Assembly (NCBI RefSeq): GCF_000002425.4
Contig: NC_037261.1
Coordinates: 4,552,082 to 4,616,081, forward strand
Length of the DNA stretch: 64,000 nucleotides
Direction: 5' to 3'
From: Physcomitrium patens
Taxonomy: Eukaryota > Streptophyta > Bryopsida > Funariales > Funariaceae
Shown piece by piece: positions 58,380-64,000 of this stretch. The notes below the pieces were generated by a model. That model saw only the letters and a program-made list of their open reading frames with translations. It ran no database searches and was not told the DNA's origin. Within the stretch, counting starts at the first letter, position 1; each line of letters starts with the position of its first letter. The position numbers and the translations under genes are program-made.

Positions 58380-59360
58380 CTATTGTCGAACCGGCTTAGG
58401 TTTATGAGGATGTTGTTGATGAAACTCCTGTACCTTTTGCGACGCATTGGTGAGGTTTGAAAGTAGGTGCTTGATTCTTGGCGAACGTGGGAGCCAGCTG
58501 AAAATCTCAATACTAGGTGGCGGACATTGCACTCTCACAGGAAAAAATGACTCTCGATAAGGCTCCAACAAAGAAACATGAAAGACTGGATGTACCTTCA
58601 TAGAAGCCGGTAATTCCAGACGGTACGCCACTAGATTGATTTGCTTTTGGATGATAAATGGTCCCAATCTTTGATAGTCCAACTTATCACATGGTCGCTT
58701 GGTTTTGATATTTCGTCGAAGAAGCCATGCTTTATCTCTAATTTTGAAAGTAGGTGCTTGATTCCAAAATCTATCTGCAGACGCCTTGTAGGATTCTTGA
58801 GCGGATTGTAATTGAAGCTTCAATGTATTTTGAAGCTCTGATAGTTGTTTCGCAAATCCATCAGCTGTTGGATTGTTATTTGTTGATGAACTCAATAAAT
58901 CAAGCTTTGGATGATACCCATAGTTGGAAAAGAATGGTATGTATTGAGTCGATGCATGGAGGGTGTTGTTATATGCAAACTCGGTTAGCGGCAAATATGT
59001 GGTCCAATCGTCTTGCTAATAGTTGATGCTGCATCATAAGTATTGTTTCAAGACTTGGTTCACCCGTTCCGTTTGACCGTTAGTTTGAGGATGAAAAGCC
59101 GAAGAAAGCTTGATATCCACCTTCAGTATCTCAAAGAGAGATCTCCAAAACTTTGATACGAACTGGGTTCCTCGATCTGATACGATATCATCTGGTAGTC
59201 CATGATATCGATACACATTATCGAGAAAGAGCCTTGCTGTGACTTCACTGGATGATGTCTTCTTGCAAGGGACAAAGTGTGCCATTTTTGTAAGCCGATC
59301 TACCACGACAAAGATGCTGTCAAATGAGTTCGATGATGGCAGGTCCGTGATGAAGTCCAT
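58380..59360 (-). pseudogene. Integrase of element C
   Basis: Core 59034-59360: MDFITDLPSSNSFDSIFVVV, then DRLTKMAHFVPCKKT, SDRGTQFVSKFW and TNGQTERVNQVLK, so all three acidic residues (D, D, E) are present. C-terminal part 58380-58994: PLTEFAYNNTLHAST, DKAWLLRRNIKTKRPCDKLD and HPVFHVSLLEPYRES. Two stops lie between the parts (near 58995-59033), one reading TAG before QDDWTTY. The chromodomain is reduced to a tail, SNLTNASQKVQEFHQQHPHK. Confidence 0.9.
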
Positions 59361-59378
59361 GGAAATTGAAGACCATGG

Positions 59379-59924
59379 TCAACGTGGAATCGGCGATGGC
59401 TGTAGAAGTCCATAAGGGCGATGGCGAGGATTCTTGGATCTTGAACAGATGTCGAAGGAGAGGACAAAATCTTTCACATCCTTCCACATTTGGGGCCACC
59501 AAAAATCTCGAGAAATAAACTCCAAGGTCTTGTTGAATCCAAAATGTCCCGCAGTTGGAAAATCGTGGCGAGATTGAAGAACTCGGAGTTGTGCTGGTCC
59601 TTTTGGGATATATAACCGCTCTTCAAAGTATAAAAGATCTCCCTCCACCTTGAACTTGTCATCATTGGGACGCTGCTTAATATCAATGGCTACTGAATCT
59701 TCAATGGTTACGGCACGTACCTGATTCAGGAAGTCAGCATCAATTGACATAATATTAGCGCAAAGCTGAAATTGCTCTGGCTTCAACAATGTCGTACATT
59801 GTTGATCAAACGCTGCTTCTCCAGCCTTTGGTACAAGATACGATCTCCTCGATAAGGCATCAGATAGTCCTTGCTGCTTTCCAGGTCGATAAGTGATAAC
59901 AAAATCGAACCTACATAGCAACAT
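59379..59924 (-). pseudogene. RNase H end and integrase zinc finger of element C
   Basis: FDFVITYRPGKQQGLSDALS closes RNase H. The zinc finger follows: H of TAGHFGFNKTLEFI, then WWPQMWKDVKDFVLSFDIC and RSKNPRHRPYGLLQPSP. It is open for 181 codons. Stops at both ends separate it from RT (TAG at about 59961) and from the integrase core. Confidence 0.9.
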
Positions 59925-59960
59925 ACTCCATCGAGCTTGACGTCGATTTAGAACTCGAGC

Positions 59961-61373
59961 CTACACGAAATACTCCAAATTTTTGTGATTTGTGTATACG
60001 GTCATTAGATGTGCAGCTCCTTCAAGAAAGTGATGCCATTCTTGGAAAGAATCCACTATAGCAAGAAGTTCCTTATCGTGGATCTCATAATTGATTTCAG
60101 CAGCAGAGAACTTTCGAGAATAGAATGCAACCGGATGGAGCTTCTTGTCTTCTCCCATTTGTGAAAGTACAGCTTCCAAAGCAAAATCTGAAGCATCAGT
60201 TTCTAAATAGAAGGCCTTTGTAAAGTCTGGATGTACCAAGATTGGAGCCGTAGTAAATGCGGTCTTCAGGTTTTGAAACGCCTTTTCAGCTAGAGGTCCC
60301 CATTCCAGCTTATCCTTGTATGTCAACCGAGTGAGAGGAGCAGCAACTTGAGAGTAATTCTTGATAAAGATCCGATAGAAGTTGGCAAAACCAAGAAAGC
60401 ATTGTACGTCTCTAACCGTCTTCGGAACCTCCCAAGACACAGTTGCTTCTACCTTCTTGGGATCCATCTTCAAGCCTTTCATAGTCGCAATGATTCTCAG
60501 AAATTCCATCTCTATTTGGTGAAATAAACACTTCTCCAACTTGGCATATAGTCCTCGCTCGCGTAGTTTCTCCAATATCAAACGAACGTGTTTTTCATGC
60601 TCTTCCTCATTTTTGGAAAATATCAAAATATCATCCAAATAGATGACAACAAAATCGTCAAGGTACTCTCGGAAAATGTCATTCATCATATGTTGAAAGA
60701 CCGCTGGAGCATTGGTAAGACCAAAGGGCATGACATTATATTCAAAATGGCCATACCTTGTACAGAACGCTGTCTTCCACTCATCTCCTTCTTTGATTCG
60801 TACGAGGTTGTAAGCTCCCCTTAGATCATTTTTTGTAAAGATCCTTGCATGTCCAAGTTGTTCTAAGAGACCAGAAATCAAGGGTAACAGGTAATGATTC
60901 TTCTTTGTTACCTTGTTGAGGCCTCGATAGTCCATGCACATCCGCAACGAGCCATCTTTCTTCTTCATAAATAAGATGGGTGCTCGAGCTGATGATTTTG
61001 AATGACGGATGAAGTTCTTGGCTAGATTCTCGTTGATGTACTTCCGCAACTCCGCCAACTCCATCTGCGATAGATTGTAGATTGGGCCAAAAGGCGGTTG
61101 TTCTCCTTTTTGTAAGTCTATGGCGCAATCATATGGTCTGTGTTTCGATAGCATGTCGACATTTTTCTTTTGAAACACGTCTTTAAAATCCTTATATTGC
61201 TCCGGTATACTTGCTGTCGAGATCTTCTCCCCGGTAGTTGGAGCCGCATAAATGACAAACGGTGTGCCTCCCCTGGACAATCTTATAAACGCTCTTGCTC
61301 CAATAAATAAGGATTTCTCTATTCGGGGTTTTCTACTAGGCTTGCTCTTGGGTGGTTTTGTGGGAAAGGTCAT
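59961..61373 (-). pseudogene. Reverse transcriptase and RNase H of element C
   Basis: Open for 470 codons. RT motifs in order: MCMDYRGLNKVT, DLRGAYNLVRI, FGLTNAPAVFQHMMN, the catalytic YLDD box in VIYLDDILIFSKN and FLGFANFYRIFIKNYSQV. RNase H begins YLETDASDFALEAVLSQMG and has VAFYSRKFSAAEINYEIHDKE. Some conserved positions are changed (FTKNDLRG for FTKIDLRG; ALEAVL for ALGAVL), consistent with slow decay. A single TGA separates it from the protease in the same frame. Confidence 0.92.
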
Positions 61374-61376
61374 CTT

Positions 61377-61694
61377 TCACAACTTCCAATCTATGGATGG
61401 GTTATGCTTTTTCAACCAGGAAAGACCAAGAATAACAGGATTTGATGGGATTCTAATAATATTGAAAATAATATGACTACTATGGTCCTTAAACGTCACT
61501 TCTATAGGTTCTGATTTATGGGTGACACTACCAGACAATAAAGGTCGTTCATCTATGACCTCAACGTGAATAGGTTTGGATTTTTGTACTAAAGGGATCT
61601 TATGACGCCTTGCAAATTCTTCGTCTAAGAAATAAGCAGATGCTCCTGAATCTAGTAATGCTAAGGTTCTCAGTTTCTGAGGGCCAATAAGCAA
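61377..61694 (-). pseudogene. Aspartic protease of element C
   Basis: TLALLDSGASAYFLDEEFAR has the catalytic DSG intact, and the fold ends in VILGLSWLKKHNPSIDWKL. Upstream of about 61700 the frame leads toward gag but is cut by element D at 61773. Confidence 0.88.
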
Positions 61695-61768
61695 AGGTAT
61701 TGTAAAACAAAGGGCAGGTTGAGTAGAAAGAAAAGAACCTGGTTGTTGTTGCGATATTTCACTGTCCA

Positions 61769-61773
61769 GCCGT
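61769..61773. other. Presumed left target site of element D (GCCGT)
   Basis: Five bases directly left of the D LTR. The copy on the other side of D would lie beyond the window, so it cannot be confirmed here. Confidence 0.4.
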
Positions 61774-63029
61774 TGTCGTATTATATGCTTTTCTGCTCGA
61801 GAACGTGCCGGGCGTCTGGCTGTAGAAAGTAGTATGGAGATTCGCTTATAATCAAGCAGTCTATCAGTTTTTGACTATTGGAATATAAACGACTGTAAGA
61901 ATACATCGTAAATCTATACGGATGCCCTTCGACTGCTCGCTGAAGTCCTTTTTTGTCCCAGCCGGTAGGTCTCTAAACGTTACAGAGAACCCCGAACAAC
62001 CCAAACTACTAATCTTCGATACCGCTTTGTACTTACAATCTTGTATCCACTGACTGTCTTGTTAGATTAACCCAATAAATTTCATTCACTCCGCATACTC
62101 AATCCTATAGACACTCTTTTAATTCTTCATCACAGACGTAACTCGATTTCACAAAACAGTCAAGAGTAATCAAACCCACTTCATTAAAAATTTCGATTCA
62201 CCATTACAACATTGACTTCAACAACGATTGCCTCAGTCTTCCCAAAACCCTATGAAAAAAAAACCCAATTCTCTGTCTTTTTCCTCGCCCAAAGCATGAA
62301 GCTAGCTCTCCCCCATCCTTCAAAACTCCTCCAAAACTTATTCTCCCCCCTAACCTTATCCTCTGAATTTCTTCAATCTTCCATCTTAGATTCGAAATTG
62401 GCTCCCACCGTCAGAGCTTGGATCCAAAATTGGCTCTCGCCGTCAGAGCTTTCTTCTCCGTTTTTACCTTTAAGAGATCCTTTTATCGAAAATAATGTTC
62501 CCTGAAACGGCACAGAGAACAGGAGAGCCTGAAACAGAATCAAAACCCCCTAATCGACACCACATTGCGTCGCCCGACCAATTCAAGTCTCATATTGGCT
62601 AAGAGTCCAGTAGTAAGGCCCGGATGTCCCCGTAATTGGATCAAATTGGTCCTTCGCATCAGATTGGCTGAGGCCCATAATAAAACCTAGATTTTCCTGT
62701 AATTAGACTGCATTGGATTGCTCGGCCAATTCAGGTCTCATATTGGGTAAGAGGACCCGGATTGGATTCTTGAAATTGGATCCAATTGGCTCTTCGAACC
62801 AGGCTCACCCGTCGTGTGAATTGGTCCTTTCTCTTCTTGCTGACTCCCGTTATCGGAATCGAATGGAGCATTTCAGTATGCTTCGATTGACTGTAACGAG
62901 GTGATTGAACCTGACCACTCAGTATTTGCACTGGAGTTGGTCGTTGCTCGCAATATTCGAAGTAACTGAACATTAATAAAAGTCCTCTTTCTTTATATTT
63001 TCACGGTATACTCGTGTTAGAACACGACA
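61774..63029 (-). repeat. 3' LTR of element D, 1256 bp
   Basis: Begins TGTCGTATTATATGC and ends GTTAGAACACGACA, so TGTCGT/ACGACA are inverted ends. Inside, an ATTGG-rich area at about 62570-62830 includes a repeat about 150 bp apart (CCAATTCAAGTCTCATATTGG and the similar copy starting 62723), and a 36-bp repeat sits at about 62396-62450 (GGCTCYCRCCGTCAGAGCTT). It was deduced from its ends and the adjoining purine tract, since the second LTR is outside the window. Confidence 0.75.
62570..62830 (-). promoter_or_regulatory. CCAAT-box-like cluster in the U3 part of the D LTR
   Basis: About ten ATTGG motifs in 260 bp, which read CCAAT on the transcribed (minus) strand, starting roughly 200 bp into U3. 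CCAAT boxes bind NF-Y factors. Regulatory function is inferred. Confidence 0.4.
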
Positions 63030-63055
63030 TCGACCCCCTCTGAACTTGTGCATCC
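63030..63055 (-). promoter_or_regulatory. Polypurine tract of element D
   Basis: Minus strand reads TTCAGAGGGGGTCGA directly before the LTR end at 63029, fixing this as the 3' LTR. Confidence 0.75.
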
Positions 63056-63059
63056 TCCG

Positions 63060-64000
63060 GTATGCACCAATTTATCTAATTGTTGTTTGATTTAGAAAAT
63101 ATCCTCTACGTCTTTATCCAGTTTGTCTTCGTCACCTTCATTATCCAAATCACTTTGAATCTCTTGCTAGGGAATCTCTATACCTTCATTAAGGTCTTCC
63201 ATATTCATCTCCGCGTGTCTTTGTTTAAATATTTTTACTCGCTTCCCTGCAATTGGTATTTTCAATTTTGTACCATTTAACTCCCGTAATGAGTAAGTCG
63301 CATTATCATGAACAGTTGTTACCACATATGGTCCAAACCAACGTTTTGAAAATTTCCGCAAAGTACTATGTTGATTATCCAGACTATTGTCATAAACAAG
63401 TACCCAGTCACCTTCATCGATTGCTTTTGGTCTCAATCGATGTTGCTTATCGAATCGTGCCTTGTTTTGTAACCTTGCTCTTTTTAACCTTTCCAATGCT
63501 ATCTGGACATCTTCCGTTCTTTGCTCCAATTGTAGAATCCTAATAGCCAGAAGTTCTTCTCTTGACAATCCATCTTCCCATGGTAGCATACTCCAAGTAA
63601 GTACCTTTTATTCAATCGACATAATTGGTTTTCGACCTGTCATAAGTTCTACTGGCATATATCCTGTCACTGAACTATGTGTTGTTTGATCAGCCCATAA
63701 TGCAAATGACAAAAGCCGTGGCCACTCTTTAACTTTCCCATTACAAGCTTTAACTAATGCTTTAACAATCGATGGGTGACCGTGTTCGCTTTTTGCATTC
63801 TCTTCCGGATTATAAGCAATAGTCAGTGATAGTTTAACCCCACATCTTTCAAAGAAATTATGACCTTCTTGTGCATTTAATTCTCTATGATCTGCAGTGA
63901 TTTTTCCTATGCATCTGTAGCTGCAAATGACATCTTCAAGCAAAAACCTACAAATCCCCTCTGTAGATTTTTTCCTCAATGCTCTTCCTTCTACTTGATT
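63060..64000 (-). pseudogene. Integrase of element D (C-terminal half, enters from the right edge)
   Basis: 63608-63979 holds the core end: ITADHRELNAQEGHNFFERC, AYNPEENAKSEHGH with the catalytic E, and LSFALWADQTTHSSVTGYMP. 63167-63589 holds the C-terminal domain: LPWEDGLSREELLAIRILQL, ARFDKQHRLRPKAIDEGDWV and RKFSKRWFGPYVV, ending KRVKIFKQRH. One stop separates them (about 63608), and the frame is broken again near 63980. The reading then passes a stop at about 63167 into an acidic tail (SDLDNEGDEDKLDKDVED). Likely inactive. Confidence 0.85.

Larger units (their letters stand above)
57496..61773 (-). mobile_element. Ty3/gypsy chromovirus-like element C (family B LTR), 3' part
   Basis: Minus-strand order: protease 61377-61694, RT/RNase H 59961-61373, zinc finger and integrase 58380-59924, an additional ORF 57895-58248, purine tract, 3' LTR 57496-57844. 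Element D breaks it at 61773 near the gag-protease border, so gag and the 5' LTR lie beyond the window. It is the best-preserved gypsy here: pol stays in essentially one frame with a handful of stops. Confidence 0.9.
61774..64000 (-). mobile_element. Ty3/gypsy element D, 3' part, nested in element C
   Basis: A long LTR (61774-63029), a purine tract, then integrase on the minus strand running off the right edge. The integrase type differs clearly from families A and B: no chromodomain follows, and the protein shows the AYNPEENAKSEHGH and RWFGPYVV style. It interrupts element C at the gag-protease border. Confidence 0.85.

Overview
The window is nuclear DNA of a land plant. Evidence: spliced protein genes with GT-AG introns, plant-type protein families (KMD-like F-box/kelch, the proline-rich family with the PSTAPFTPPPEL block, an SRC2-like C2 protein), and Ty3/gypsy chromoviruses plus Ty1/copia with tRNA-iMet-type primer sites. 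The animal/fungal-type cysteinyl-tRNA synthetase, very AT-rich spacers full of (TA)n, and relaxed gene spacing suggest a bryophyte, most likely a moss. The species is not proven from the sequence.

Layout. 1-9599: a nested, decayed Ty3/gypsy cluster on the minus strand. It holds a 5' end of family B (LTR 584-999), a nearly complete family A chromovirus (1675-8784) that carries a 763-bp solo LTR in its integrase, and a second family B 5' end (LTR 9271-9599). 9600-13760: no recognised coding gene, and probably the leader of the next gene. 13761-16127: proline-rich plant gene (+). 17517-18458: unidentified coiled-coil gene (+). 21870-23469: two-exon F-box/kelch gene (+). 24652-31321: a complete 22-exon cysteinyl-tRNA synthetase gene (-), rebuilt exon by exon to 772 residues with phases that agree at every junction. 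35241-37106: intronless gene for a secreted or anchored protein with two GH16 domains (-). 45444-49263: decayed copia element (+). 50254-51078: C2-domain gene (+). 53820-55900: gypsy relic drifted to extreme AT. 57082-64000: a three-deep nest in which element D (3' LTR 61774-63029) sits inside gypsy element C (57496 to beyond the window), which sits inside an older LTR of family E.

The host genes lie in islands of normal composition, separated by blocks of very high A+T (about 31.9-34.9, 38.1-43.3 and 52.6-57.0 kb). The host genes share no evident pathway. Points worth following: arrays of perfect heat-shock elements just upstream of a TATA box in family B LTRs; a tandem GH16 protein whose first domain has lost its catalytic residues; an animal-type CysRS in a plant; an extra ORF between pol and the 3' LTR of element C; and a duplicated leader unit containing a primer-binding-like site. 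No single previously undescribed system is proven here.
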